From Bacteroidota bacterium (GTDB lineage: Bacteria; Bacteroidota; Ignavibacteria; UBA10030; UBA8401), in the NCBI GenBank assembly GCA_035506275.1, contig DATJPT010000009.1, forward strand, positions 222,579 through 286,578: 64,000 nt of DNA, written 5' to 3'. A program made the position numbers and the translations under genes. The notes under the pieces were generated by a model, which worked only from the letters and a program-made list of their open reading frames with translations, had not been told where the DNA came from and made no database searches. Below, piece by piece: positions 1-8,938 of this stretch. Position 1 is the stretch's first letter; every line of letters starts with the position of its first letter.

Positions 1-443
1 GACCATGAGCGGACAAATGCCTGCTTCAATTGCTTCACCGGTCCGTATAATTGCTTCATCGAAATTGTGATGGTGTCGAGAATAGAAACACAGACCGGCC
101 CTGGCGGGGAAAAAGGGGCATCGTCCTGAGTCGCAAAATGGCAAAGATCGAATGACTCCTTTGAGAGTAGCTTCGAGAGCGAAACCTGCGCCGCGAAATA
201 TTGCATCTGATAAAAATCTATTCCCGGCGTTTTGTGGTACATAAATTGTACCGGCAGACCGCCGATCTGAGGATCGATGGGTTTAGAACTATCGAGCAGG
301 TATGTGAACTCGACCTCGTCCGTCAAAACGGGAAGGCGCGACAAAAGGTTGTGAACATAGGTACCAATTCCCCGGATCTTATGCTGTTTGTAGCCTTCCT
401 GGGTCCCACGCGCATCGACAAGGATCCGATACTTCTTTTTCAT
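1..443 (-). CDS. Glycosyltransferase family 4, N-terminal part (cut by left window edge)
   Basis: Reading the minus strand from an ATG at 441-443 gives an uninterrupted frame to the window edge, about 147 residues. It opens with a basic MKKKYRILVDARG start and a RGIGTYVHNLL segment, the usual first strand and nucleotide-fold loop of GT4 glycosyltransferases. A later HFATQDDAPF stretch followed by VCVSILDTI matches the place where the complete GT4 protein at 2094-3185 has its HSPHYTLPF and VVTIHDLIH. The gene starts 8 bases after the flippase stop, so the two are almost certainly one transcript. By family it would transfer a sugar from an activated donor to a cell-surface polysaccharide in the cytoplasm. 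The donor-binding C-terminal half lies outside the window. Confidence 0.85.
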   Translation of the reverse strand, partial: MKKKYRILVDARGTQEGYKQHKIRGIGTYVHNLLSRLPVLTDEVEFTYLLDSSKPIDPQIGGLPVQFMYHKTPGIDFYQMQYFAAQVSLSKLLSKESFDLCHFATQDDAPFSPPGPVCVSILDTITISMKQLYGPVKQLKQAFVRSW

Positions 444-451
444 ACGGGGAG

Positions 452-1888
452 TCAAGATCTTTGCAGGAGAAATTTTAGTTTTGCTATTTCCCCCCACGAG
501 ACCGCTCTTGTGACGAACAATCCAGCTGAATAGAGTAATCCGCCAAGAATGATAAGCCAGACAACCGGGGAATGGTTCGTTGCCAAAAGAAGGGGGAGGA
601 GGAAGGCATTGGCCAGAAGCACCTTGACCAACGGGAAAGACTCAAAGACATTTCCGAACTGCTTCCGCACGATAGCGGAAAGGAGAAAGAAACCAAGCAG
701 TTCAGTCAGCACGGTCACGATGGATGCTCCCACAAACGAGATGATCGGGATGAGGATGAGGTTCGCGACCACGTTGAACAATGCATTGATCACCGAAACT
801 CCCAGCACATACCGCTGAAGGTTCATCCCGCCGAGAATGAATCCAAGGATAGAGGTGACGGAACTTAACGGCACCCACCAGAGGAGAATTTGCAGAATAA
901 ATCCCGCCTCGCCGAACGACGCTACGTACAGCCGGCGAATGAACTGGTCCGCAATGATCGTCCCGCCGACCGCGATGGGAAGCGAAAAAATAAGAGCATA
1001 GAATATCACATTGGACGAGAGCGAGACCGCACTCTTTCTGTCCGATTCATACAGCTTGGCGATCATGGGAAACAAGGCAATGACGAAAGCCGACGAGAAG
1101 CTGGTCGCCGCAAGCACAATGTTATAGGCCGCCCTGTAGATTCCCACCGCCTGTTCGCTGACCATCACCGAAAGCATAACGGTGTCGATGTGAAAATAGA
1201 TCATCACGGAGAGGCCGGTCAATGCGAACGGCATTCCCCCTGCCAACAATCTTCTTGCGAGCGGCAGGGAAAAGGCGAAATTCGGGCGTGCATGCCGGTA
1301 AGCAACTGCAGCGGAATACACGAGCTGGAAAAGCGCTGCGACGATCAAAAAGTAGAGGATCATTTCTATACTGGAATAGAGCCAGACCGCCGCTAACGTG
1401 AGCGCTACCTCGACGACCTTTGAGACGACGGAGATCTTTGCGTCAAGGTCCATCCGGTGGTTTCCCCTGAGAAGGCTTACAAACGAGGTGCTGAGGTTTT
1501 TGAGAAATAAGGCCAGAGCTGCAAGGAGGATGACGGTTCCGTGCAGTCGGGCGGCGTCGACAAACAGGGAAATCAGGAAAATCGCGGCAAAACCGGCCGT
1601 CGACAGAAAACACTTGGAAACGACTGCAGACCATAAGAGAGTACGGCTTTCGTCCTTGCCGACTGCTATTTCACGCACCAAAAAGGCGTCCAGTCCCAGA
1701 TCAAAAAAGGGAAGAAATAAGGTGGTATAGGAAATAGCAAAATTGAAGAGGCCGAAGTTCTCGACATCAAGCCGGTTTGCGACGACAACGGTCGAGTAAA
1801 ATGCGAGTAACTTCAATACGATCTGAGCTGCGAATAACCATACGGTGTTGCGAAGAAGTGTCTGGGCAGGGCGGACGGACGATTCCAT
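452..1888 (-). CDS. Polysaccharide flippase (Wzx/MATE-like, oligosaccharide exporter family)
   Basis: The 478-residue protein is almost entirely hydrophobic, with about 12-14 predicted membrane segments. Its start (LLRNTVWLFAAQIVLKLLAF, then NRLDVENFGLFNFA) is typical of Wzx-type polysaccharide export proteins, which flip lipid-linked oligosaccharides across the inner membrane. A segment near residue 225-250 (SVMIYFHIDTVMLS) is the usual internal repeat of this fold. It is upstream of, and nearly touching, a GT4 glycosyltransferase, which supports a role in O-antigen or capsule assembly. The start at 1888 lies about 135 bases from the divergent glycosyltransferase gene, so the space between holds promoters for both directions. 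The substrate cannot be told from sequence. Confidence 0.88.
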   Translation of the reverse strand: MESSVRPAQTLLRNTVWLFAAQIVLKLLAFYSTVVVANRLDVENFGLFNFAISYTTLFLPFFDLGLDAFLVREIAVGKDESRTLLWSAVVSKCFLSTAGFAAIFLISLFVDAARLHGTVILLAALALFLKNLSTSFVSLLRGNHRMDLDAKISVVSKVVEVALTLAAVWLYSSIEMILYFLIVAALFQLVYSAAVAYRHARPNFAFSLPLARRLLAGGMPFALTGLSVMIYFHIDTVMLSVMVSEQAVGIYRAAYNIVLAATSFSSAFVIALFPMIAKLYESDRKSAVSLSSNVIFYALIFSLPIAVGGTIIADQFIRRLYVASFGEAGFILQILLWWVPLSSVTSILGFILGGMNLQRYVLGVSVINALFNVVANLILIPIISFVGASIVTVLTELLGFFLLSAIVRKQFGNVFESFPLVKVLLANAFLLPLLLATNHSPVVWLIILGGLLYSAGLFVTRAVSWGEIAKLKFLLQRS

Positions 1889-2093
1889 TGAACCTATAAG
1901 TGTGAATTTTCTCGTATTGATGATACACAGAAGTTTTTACTTAATCAACGACGGGAAGTGTTCAGGCTTTCCGTTACAGAAGTCACCGGCCGGTCCTTTC
2001 TTTTAGGGTATTTTTTTGTAAATTGTGCACGACAAAGAAGACGGGCAATGCAGCAACACGCCTGAAGAGTTCCTGTCACAACGAACACCTCCG

Positions 2094-3185
2094 ATGCCGC
2101 TCATAGGAATAGACGCAAGAAAATATCATGACTTCGGGATCGGAACATACATCCAGCATCTTCTCAGCGAATTCATATCGCTCCCCGCGGCCCCTGATTT
2201 CCACCTGTTCCTAGGTCCGCAGGACGCTGAGACTGTTGCTGTTCCCGAAAGATGGAAGACATCCGTTTCAGCCCACGGGAAATATTCCGTGGGAGAGTTT
2301 GCTTTTTTTGGAAGAGAAATTAATTCCAGGGGCGTCTCACTCTTCCATTCCCCCCATTATACTCTTCCCTTTGGCTTAAAATGTCCATCAGTGGTAACGA
2401 TTCATGACCTCATTCATTTGCGGTTTCCGCGGGATTTTTCTTTATTGCAGCGGTCATATTCTTACGGAATGATGTTGCATGCGACCAGCAGCGCAGAGTT
2501 TATCATTACAGATTCAGAGTTCACTAAGCTCGATATTCTTCGGTCATTCCGAGTCAGTGAGGATAAGATCATTCCTATTCATCTCGGAGTCTCGGAGCAG
2601 TTTAGCCGGTCATCATCGTCAACAGAGTTCAGAGAGAAATTCCGGCTGGATCGTCCATATGTTCTCTTTGTTGGAAATACAAAGCCTCATAAAGGGATCG
2701 ATGTTCTTCTTCGGGCATTCAACGAGGTGACCGCATCATATCCGGATTTAGGCCTGGTTTTTGTCGGCAGCGATCCCAAGTCGAATGCAGCATTCTCCGC
2801 AATAATAGATTCGCTGCATCTCTCCAGGAGAATTGCTTCGCTCGGCTGGTTGTCGAATGAAGATTTGAATCGCGCTTATCAGGGGGCCGAAATGTTTGTC
2901 CTTCCGTCGTTCTATGAAGGCTTCGGCCTGCCGGTGTTGGAGGCCATGGCATGCGGGACTCCCGTCATAGCATCGGATGCCGGTTCCCTTCCGGAGATTG
3001 CCGGAGATGCGGCGATACTCTGCGAGACGGGGAAATATAGAATGTTTGCCGATGCCATGGTGAACGTGCTGCGGGATCATCATTTGAAGAATACATTGAT
3101 TCGAAACGGAATCGAGCGCGCCTCCAGATTTTCGTGGAAAGAAACTGCACGAAGGACACTCGAAGTATATCACCGCGCTATGTAG
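2094..3185 (+). CDS. Glycosyltransferase family 4
   Basis: This is a full-length GT4 enzyme of 363 residues using the ATG at 2094. The frame can be extended to a GTG at 2025, but the extra 23 residues are polar and unlike the family. The usual GT4 start is seen right after the ATG: PLIGIDARKYH followed by GIGTYIQHLL. The C-terminal half has the donor-binding fold: YVLFVGNTKPHKG, then SLGWLSNEDL, and the EX7E-type motif in PSFYEGFGLPVLEAMACGTP, where the two glutamates lie on either side of the glycine-rich turn. It transfers a sugar nucleotide donor to a polysaccharide. It stands divergent from the flippase and 6 bases before nadD, so it may share a transcript with nadD. Confidence 0.9.
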   Translation: MPLIGIDARKYHDFGIGTYIQHLLSEFISLPAAPDFHLFLGPQDAETVAVPERWKTSVSAHGKYSVGEFAFFGREINSRGVSLFHSPHYTLPFGLKCPSVVTIHDLIHLRFPRDFSLLQRSYSYGMMLHATSSAEFIITDSEFTKLDILRSFRVSEDKIIPIHLGVSEQFSRSSSSTEFREKFRLDRPYVLFVGNTKPHKGIDVLLRAFNEVTASYPDLGLVFVGSDPKSNAAFSAIIDSLHLSRRIASLGWLSNEDLNRAYQGAEMFVLPSFYEGFGLPVLEAMACGTPVIASDAGSLPEIAGDAAILCETGKYRMFADAMVNVLRDHHLKNTLIRNGIERASRFSWKETARRTLEVYHRAM

Positions 3186-3191
3186 GAATAT

Positions 3192-3785
3192 ATGATCACT
3201 CCACCAAAAAGGATCGGCATCTTTGGCGGCACCTTCAACCCCCCGCATGCGGGACATTTGATCGTCGCTGAAAGTATTTGCGACCAGCTCGGGTTGGATA
3301 AGCTGTTTTTTGTCCCCTCATTCATCTCGCCGCATAAGAAAAAGGGGGAAGAAAAACTGGCGACGCACCGATTGCAGATGGTACGGCTGGCGGTTGGCTT
3401 AAACCCTCGATTTGATTTTTCCGATATAGAAATAAAGAGGAGGGGAACATCGTTCACCTATACCACCGTGGAAGCATTCAGGCTGAATTTCCCCGGCAGT
3501 AAATTGTTTCTGATTATCGGAGCGGATAACTACGCGGAGTTTGATACCTGGAAAAATCCTGAGCGGATACTCGAGCTGGCGTCGCTGGCGGTGATGAACA
3601 GACCATCTCAACAATTGAGAGCCCCCGAAAAGAGTAGCTCTAAGAAGGTAATATTCGCCTCGGTGCCTAACGTTGAAATATCCTCCTCGGAGATCAGGGA
3701 GATGATCCACCAGGGAAGGTCGATTCAGTATCTTGTTCCCCGCGTTGTCCAGCAGTACATCCAGCGCCATCGTCTTTACCGGTAA
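3192..3785 (+). CDS. nadD: Nicotinate-nucleotide adenylyltransferase NadD
   Basis: The enzyme makes nicotinate adenine dinucleotide from nicotinate mononucleotide and ATP in NAD synthesis. The 197-residue protein has the diagnostic nucleotidyl-transferase loop GIFGGTFNPPHAGHL at residues 9-23 (T/HxGH signature), PSFISPHKK at about 42-50 for the substrate pocket, and the C-terminal ISSSEIRE-like motif (ISSSEIREMI), which binds the ATP phosphates. The length is normal for bacterial NadD. It follows the glycosyltransferase by 6 bases and is ended by a strong hairpin at 3802-3839. Confidence 0.97.
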   Translation: MITPPKRIGIFGGTFNPPHAGHLIVAESICDQLGLDKLFFVPSFISPHKKKGEEKLATHRLQMVRLAVGLNPRFDFSDIEIKRRGTSFTYTTVEAFRLNFPGSKLFLIIGADNYAEFDTWKNPERILELASLAVMNRPSQQLRAPEKSSSKKVIFASVPNVEISSSEIREMIHQGRSIQYLVPRVVQQYIQRHRLYR

Positions 3786-3801
3786 CGAGTTTGCCTCCTC
3801 A

Positions 3802-3839
3802 AAAAGAAAAACCCCCGGTCGTACGGGGGTTTTTCTTTT
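3802..3839. terminator. Bidirectional intrinsic terminator between nadD and the DUF2723 gene
   Basis: A perfect 16-base-pair hairpin (arms 3802-3817 and 3824-3839, loop GTCGTA) has five C/G pairs flanked by A-rich and T-rich arms on both sides. It therefore gives a G/C stem followed by a U run on either strand. It sits between two convergent genes, just after the nadD stop and before the end of the DUF2723 gene. Confidence 0.92.
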
Positions 3840-3864
3840 CATCGGGCGTAGAGCCGTAGCCCGC

Positions 3865-6591
3865 CTACTTCGCTTGGATCGCCTTTATCTCCCGGATCCT
3901 TTGGTCCACCATGTTTCTGATCCCGGGTATGCGTGAATAGACCTCGGCGACATGGTTCATGGTCGCGATAGCTTTGTCATACTCCTTCAGGGATTCATAC
4001 GATTGCGACAGGACGATAAGAGGGTTATACTGATCCAATTGCTCGGTCATCTGTGCGTTCGTCAGGTACGGGTTTAATTCCGTTACGAGCTCCGCGGCAA
4101 ATTGACGTGCGTGGAGAGTATCTCCGTTTATTCTGTAAATTTCCGCGATGTCGGCTTTGGACCGATAGTCGATGGAGAGAAGAGCATGCGGAATGACCTG
4201 TTCCATTCTGTTCAGCGCTGCGATAGCGCCGGCCGAATCGTGCTTGACGTTCGTGAGATAGACGGTGAGCGAGAGGAACGCCTGCCGGTAATTCATGATA
4301 AGCCGGCGCTGGTTTTCGTCGAAATGCACCGCCGGATCCTGGAGTCCCCGCCACCGAAAACCGAATGACGGCGTTTGAAGCGGAGTTTGAACATCCGTCA
4401 TGAGCTGCTTTCGAAGAACGTTCTCATTCACGCCTTCCCAAAAATTGCGGACTTTCCGGGGAACGAGCTTCATCGCAAGCCCGCGCATCTCCATATGGTC
4501 CTGAAGACCGATCTTGCTGTCGTCTCCGCCTGTTGTTGCAAAGTAGATCGGACGCTCCCACCGGTTCGTGCGGACAATGTCAAAGACAAGAATGTCCTGC
4601 ACCCTGAGCGCTTTGATATTTCCGAATTGCAGCGTTGCCGGCATGACGAATTTTACCGTATCCACAATTTCCGACCCGAGTGAATGTTGGAGGGCAACAT
4701 CGGAATTTGCCGGAGGCGTTGACATCGTGTCCCATTCTTCCTTGGCGCTCCGCGGCACGGGGAGTGAGAACATCTGCGGTTCATACTGCACGGGCTGAAT
4801 GCCCGTGATCTGATCGTCCGTCATGCTGATCGGCACCTTTTTCGCTCCGAACGGTTCGGTATCTTTCAGCTGCTTGATGTACCAATCGGTGTTCGCAAGG
4901 CTCAGGCAGATGACCCTGACGTCTCTTCTGACTCCTTCGACATCCTGCAGGTACCACAGCGGGAAGGTATCGTTGTCGCCGTTGGTGATGAGGATGGCGT
5001 CTTTCTCAGTGCTCTGAAGCAGGTTGTACGCGTAGTCCCATGCGAGGTAGTGCCCGTAGCGGCTGGACGGATGGATGTTGGACCGGAGCATGTTCGCCGG
5101 GACGAAAATAAACGCAAGTGCCAGCGCGCAATAACCGGCGATCCTCGCCTGCTGTTCTTTCAGTATCTGCTCAAGATAATTCACGATGGCAAGTGTCCCC
5201 ATGCCGATCCACAGACAGAACCCGAAGAAGGAATAGACGAAGAAGTAATCACGCTCGCGCGGCTGCTCCTGCTGCATGTTGAAGTAGACCGCGAGGGCAA
5301 AGCCGGTCAGCACGAAATAGATCGTCATGATGAAGGCCATCTTTGGGTCTATCTTCCAATGATAATAGAACCCGATCAATCCGATAAGAAAGGGGATGCC
5401 GAACAATTGAGCGAACTTGACTCCGGCCCCCTGCCAGTCGTCCTCCTTGCCGATGAAATTCCAGCCGAAATACCTGAGGTACATATGGTTGATCTGGTAT
5501 CGCCAGAAATAATCGCTGTCGCTCGTGTACTGTTTGAAATATTCCATCTTGTCCGGTTCGTTCGACCAGCGGCGTTGGAGGAGCGGCGTCTCGCCGTACT
5601 GCTCTCGTTCGAGATACATCACAAGGCGTTTGAGCGTATTCGGGTTGTCCTCGTTGATCGGGGGGTTGGCATTCGACCGGATGTAGACGACGGCATAGAT
5701 CGAATATCCGAGAAGAATGAACAGAAACGACAGCGCCGCAATGTTCAGGATCCTCTTATTGGTTTTGATGGAATGGTACAGCAGATAGAACGCCGCCAGC
5801 GGGAGAACGACGGCGGCCACAACCCACAGGTCGGTCGTGATCCCGAAGACCTCGCCGGCAAGCATCGACGGGTACCATTTCACAATGCCGGGATACGCGC
5901 TGAAAAAGATCAGCGAGGCGACAACGCCGAACTTGATAATGTCCGTTGAAAAGAGGAATTGTTTCAACGATTGCTTGTAGAAACGGAAATACACCACGAG
6001 AATAGCGACGAAGAATCCCATAAGCCCGTGGATGTGAATACCCGTTGTCAACCCGACAAGAAACGTGATCAGGAGCAAATAGGCGTCGGAGTGCGGTTCC
6101 TCGTATTCTTCATGCCACCGGAGGGCGAGCCAGATGATGATGGCGGTGAACAAGAGGCTCGTGTTCCTCGTTTCGGTCTCGAGAGCGTTAAACCAGAATG
6201 TCGTACTGAATGTCAATGCAAGGGCGCCGATCGCTGCGGAACCGTAGACCGCGATCCGGTCGAACGGAGCTTCGGGCAGATCATGACGCAGGAGGATCAC
6301 CCTCACGGTAATAAGGTACAGAAGCGTCACGACGATCGCGCTCGCCAGCGCGTTGATGAAATGCATGCGGACGGCGATGTCCGAGAACAGCGGGATCATC
6401 GAAGCGACGCGCATGACGATGACGAGCAGAGGAGAGCCCGGAGGATGCTGAACCTGAAGGAGATACGATGCCGCGCAATGTTCCGGTACGTCCCAGAAAA
6501 CGACGGTCGGGGGAAGCGTATAAAGGTATGTGCACATCGTTACTGCAAAAACTGCAAGAGCGACAAGACGATTGATCTTTTTATGTCCCAT
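3865..6591 (-). CDS. DUF2723 family membrane protein (GT-C-like)
   Basis: This large integral membrane protein (908 residues from the ATG at 6591; the frame extends to a TTG at 6627) has about 11 membrane segments in its first half. A periplasmic C-terminal half ends in helical TPR-like repeats (SYESLKEYDKAIATMNHV). The early loop after the first membrane helix reads VVFWDVPEHCAASY and HPPGSPL. Acidic residues in the first outer loop followed by HPPG are the hallmark of DUF2723, thought to be related to GT-C lipid-linked glycosyltransferases such as protein O-mannosyltransferases. A second family hallmark, NGDNDTFPLWYLQ, lies just after the last membrane helix. The family has no proven reaction; transfer of glycans to exported proteins is an inference, consistent with the nearby polysaccharide genes. 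Confidence 0.85.
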   Translation of the reverse strand: MGHKKINRLVALAVFAVTMCTYLYTLPPTVVFWDVPEHCAASYLLQVQHPPGSPLLVIVMRVASMIPLFSDIAVRMHFINALASAIVVTLLYLITVRVILLRHDLPEAPFDRIAVYGSAAIGALALTFSTTFWFNALETETRNTSLLFTAIIIWLALRWHEEYEEPHSDAYLLLITFLVGLTTGIHIHGLMGFFVAILVVYFRFYKQSLKQFLFSTDIIKFGVVASLIFFSAYPGIVKWYPSMLAGEVFGITTDLWVVAAVVLPLAAFYLLYHSIKTNKRILNIAALSFLFILLGYSIYAVVYIRSNANPPINEDNPNTLKRLVMYLEREQYGETPLLQRRWSNEPDKMEYFKQYTSDSDYFWRYQINHMYLRYFGWNFIGKEDDWQGAGVKFAQLFGIPFLIGLIGFYYHWKIDPKMAFIMTIYFVLTGFALAVYFNMQQEQPRERDYFFVYSFFGFCLWIGMGTLAIVNYLEQILKEQQARIAGYCALALAFIFVPANMLRSNIHPSSRYGHYLAWDYAYNLLQSTEKDAILITNGDNDTFPLWYLQDVEGVRRDVRVICLSLANTDWYIKQLKDTEPFGAKKVPISMTDDQITGIQPVQYEPQMFSLPVPRSAKEEWDTMSTPPANSDVALQHSLGSEIVDTVKFVMPATLQFGNIKALRVQDILVFDIVRTNRWERPIYFATTGGDDSKIGLQDHMEMRGLAMKLVPRKVRNFWEGVNENVLRKQLMTDVQTPLQTPSFGFRWRGLQDPAVHFDENQRRLIMNYRQAFLSLTVYLTNVKHDSAGAIAALNRMEQVIPHALLSIDYRSKADIAEIYRINGDTLHARQFAAELVTELNPYLTNAQMTEQLDQYNPLIVLSQSYESLKEYDKAIATMNHVAEVYSRIPGIRNMVDQRIREIKAIQAK

Positions 6592-6853
6592 GTTCACTGA
6601 GTGGATAGATGAAGAATGCGGTTCCAAAACTATATAGTATATGGCATTATTTCCTCGAATTCAAGGCCGAAGTGATTTTCTTCCCGCCATTGAGTACTAT
6701 TCTTCGATTGTGTATATTGGAACAATATGACTCTGCCTCGCGGAAGATGAGGGGATTCCTTTGGTTTTGTCTTCAATGCGAAAGGATGAAAGGCAGCAGG
6801 AGATTCGGCTGTCTCAGAGGCGGGGAAAGAAAAACATCTTTGAAAGGAAGAAA

Positions 6854-7198
6854 ATGGGAAATCTTGGTGCACCTGAACTGATCTTGATCCTTCTCGTCAT
6901 CCTGATTTTTTTCGGCGCTAAAAAAATTCCCGAAATCGCGCAAGGATTCGGGAAGGGAGTCAGAGAATTCAGGAAAGCGAGCAAGGACATTCAGGAAGAC
7001 ATCGCCGCGGATGAAGCAAAAGTTATCGAAGAGAAAAAGAACGTCTGTCCATACTGCAGCGCTCCCTTTGTCGAGGGGGCAAAATTCTGCCCTTCATGCG
7101 GAAAATCTCTTTCCGGCGTGACGTGCTCAAAATGCCATGCGAACAACCCCGTGGGAAGCAGATTCTGCAAGGAATGCGGCAACCAGCTCACGGCCTGA
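6854..7198 (+). CDS. tatA: TatA/E family twin-arginine translocase subunit fused to two zinc ribbons
   Basis: The first 45 residues are a standard TatA. A short N-terminus with E8 is followed by a single membrane helix (about 9-20), the FFGAKKIPE hinge and the amphipathic helix (AQGFGKGVREFRKASKD). TatA multimers form the pore for folded twin-arginine substrates. Unusually, residues 65-108 hold two CxxC-x10-CxxC ribbons (C65, C68, C79, C82; C91, C94, C105, C108), which would lie in the cytoplasm. The start is the ATG at 6854 because GAAAGGAAG lies just upstream and it gives the normal TatA N-terminus; a longer frame from 6761 is unlikely. No tatC is in the window. The gene lies 38 bases before a cNMP-binding/DUF1003 gene and may share its transcript. 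Confidence 0.88.
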   Translation: MGNLGAPELILILLVILIFFGAKKIPEIAQGFGKGVREFRKASKDIQEDIAADEAKVIEEKKNVCPYCSAPFVEGAKFCPSCGKSLSGVTCSKCHANNPVGSRFCKECGNQLTA

Positions 7199-7236
7199 TA
7201 ACGTTACGGCTCCGCGTAGACGTCTGATTTTTATCG

Positions 7237-8154
7237 ATGGTACTGCCTATGATCTCTCAAGAGTTTCTGGCCAAGATTCCGATTTTTGAAAAGCTCTCAT
7301 CGGCTGATCTCGAAGTCTTGCGTACCCTGTGGCATCCCCGGGATTTGAAGCAGAACGAAGTGTTGTTCCGGAAAGGGGAGAGCGGGTCTTCGATGTACAT
7401 CATCGAGGAAGGGAGTATTGAGATTTCAGTCCCGTCCCAGACCGAGAAAAAGGACATACGGGTCTCCCTCCTGAGCCAGGGAGAATTTTTCGGCGAGCTT
7501 TCTCTTGTTGACGGGCTTCCCCGGACGGCCAAAGCCACGGCAACCAGCGACAGCCGGCTTCTGGAAATGATGCGCGATCATTTCATCCAATTTGTCACCA
7601 CCCGTCCCACGGTGGCGATCTCGATGATCAGCGAGATGGGAAAGCGGCTGCGCGCGACGAACGACCTTGTGACGACGCTCGCTTCGAAAAACGTGAATGT
7701 CGAGATGGAGGAGCAATTGAGCTTCGGGGACAGGCTCGCCGACAAGGTCGCAGATTTTGTAGGAAGCTGGACGTTCGTCATTTATTTTTTCGTCTGCCTT
7801 ATCCTGTGGATTCTACTTAACGTCATGGAGTTTATTTTCAAACCGTTCGACGCGTATCCTTTTGTCTTCCTCAACCTCGTCCTTGCCGTGGTCGCCTCTC
7901 TGCAGGCCCCCTTGATCATGATGAGCCAGAATAGAGCCCAAAAACAGGACCGTTTGAAGGCGGACCTCGACTACCAGGTGAGTTTGAAATCGGAATTAAT
8001 GCTCCAGCAGCTGCATGTCAAGACCGACGAAATGCGCGCTCTCGAATTCGAAACGATGGAGCAGATACTCAAAAAGGAGCTCGCCTACATCCGCCATCAA
8101 CTTCAAGAGATTCGTAATCTCCCCGCTGAGGCCCCTCTGCCGAAAGATAGTTGA
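7237..8154 (+). CDS. Cyclic nucleotide-binding domain protein with DUF1003 membrane region
   Basis: The 305-residue protein has two parts. Residues about 10-130 form a cyclic nucleotide-binding beta-barrel (IPIFEKLSSADLEVL, GESGSSMYIIEEGSIEI), with the phosphate-binding cassette GEFFGELSLVDGLPRTA. Residues about 165-300 match DUF1003: RLADKVADFVGSWTFVIYFF, a second membrane helix (PFVFLNLVLAVVASLQAP) and the tail IMMSQNRAQKQDR, then a charged coiled coil. It is an inner-membrane protein with a soluble sensor; the ligand and output are unknown. A start at 7249 (second Met) is also possible. It lies directly after tatA. Confidence 0.85.
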   Translation: MVLPMISQEFLAKIPIFEKLSSADLEVLRTLWHPRDLKQNEVLFRKGESGSSMYIIEEGSIEISVPSQTEKKDIRVSLLSQGEFFGELSLVDGLPRTAKATATSDSRLLEMMRDHFIQFVTTRPTVAISMISEMGKRLRATNDLVTTLASKNVNVEMEEQLSFGDRLADKVADFVGSWTFVIYFFVCLILWILLNVMEFIFKPFDAYPFVFLNLVLAVVASLQAPLIMMSQNRAQKQDRLKADLDYQVSLKSELMLQQLHVKTDEMRALEFETMEQILKKELAYIRHQLQEIRNLPAEAPLPKDS

Positions 8155-8255
8155 ACCGCCCAACGCCCAAACGTGCTTAATTACCTTTTTCTTTCCGGCA
8201 GGATGAATTCGAAGGAAAATTGTCCCCGTATGGTCTGGCTGAAATGATCCCCTAT

Positions 8256-8669
8256 TCAATTTAATTTTGTGGGTGTCTGAGTTGACGGGGTCACGGTCAT
8301 GTCGTACGTAGGGTAAGTTCCGTCGCTGAGGCCGATTTTTCCAACCCCTTCAAAGACAATCCCGGAATCACTCCCGGCCGTCTTGATCGTGTACGTCCCA
8401 TTGGCGTTGTCCGTGAATGCCGTCGTTGCGAGCTGCGCCAGGCCTGTCGCGTCAGCGGTGAGGGCGGAAAAAGTATTGACTCCTCCTCCAAGAGAGGTCG
8501 GCTTTGAATAGTATTGCTGGGCCTTGATCGCGAGTTTTTTCAGATCGCCGATGACTGCGGCGCGGTTGTGGTCAATCGCGTTGTCCTGGTACATCGCAAT
8601 GCTGACCGCGATCGCCACGCCGACCACGATCACGCCGAGAATGACGAGAAGAATCTGTTGTTGTCCCAT
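8256..8669 (-). CDS. Pilin-like single-pass membrane protein
   Basis: A 137-residue protein begins MGQQQILLVILGVIVVG. After a very short N-terminus comes one hydrophobic helix of about 20 residues, then an amphipathic helix (DLKKLAIKAQQYYSKP) and a small beta-rich domain with glycines and threonines. The layout is that of type IV pilin-like or pseudopilin proteins, but the usual prepilin peptidase site (G before F-T/L-x-x-E) is missing. I cannot name the family with certainty. A second protein of identical length and design is at 54745-55158. It is convergent to the cNMP/DUF1003 gene and stands alone, downstream of the signalling island. Confidence 0.7.
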   Translation of the reverse strand: MGQQQILLVILGVIVVGVAIAVSIAMYQDNAIDHNRAAVIGDLKKLAIKAQQYYSKPTSLGGGVNTFSALTADATGLAQLATTAFTDNANGTYTIKTAGSDSGIVFEGVGKIGLSDGTYPTYDMTVTPSTQTPTKLN

Positions 8670-8938
8670 GAGAGAAGTTGATTGGAAGTCGGGTGAAGCA
8701 GCTATCGATGCTCGCTGCGCGTGTGCCGGAAGAGGAGGATTTTCTTGGCTTTACAGTCGGCCGTTATAAAACAAAAAACCCTCATCTTCTCTTCTTTGCG
8801 AAGCCAAGGGTCTTTCCCCTCAATCCCCACTCCATCCCCAGGCTTACAGCCAACCCAATGTATATGTAATCAAGGGGAGAGTCAAGCGTTAACAGCAGGC
8901 CTATTGCGGAGATCTTTTTTGAAGAACGGGGTTCATGG

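Noticed and set aside
5050..5949. A 299-codon plus-strand frame inside the DUF2723 gene.
   Set aside because: Opposite-strand shadow of a clear membrane protein; composition is that of an antisense frame and no start signal is present.
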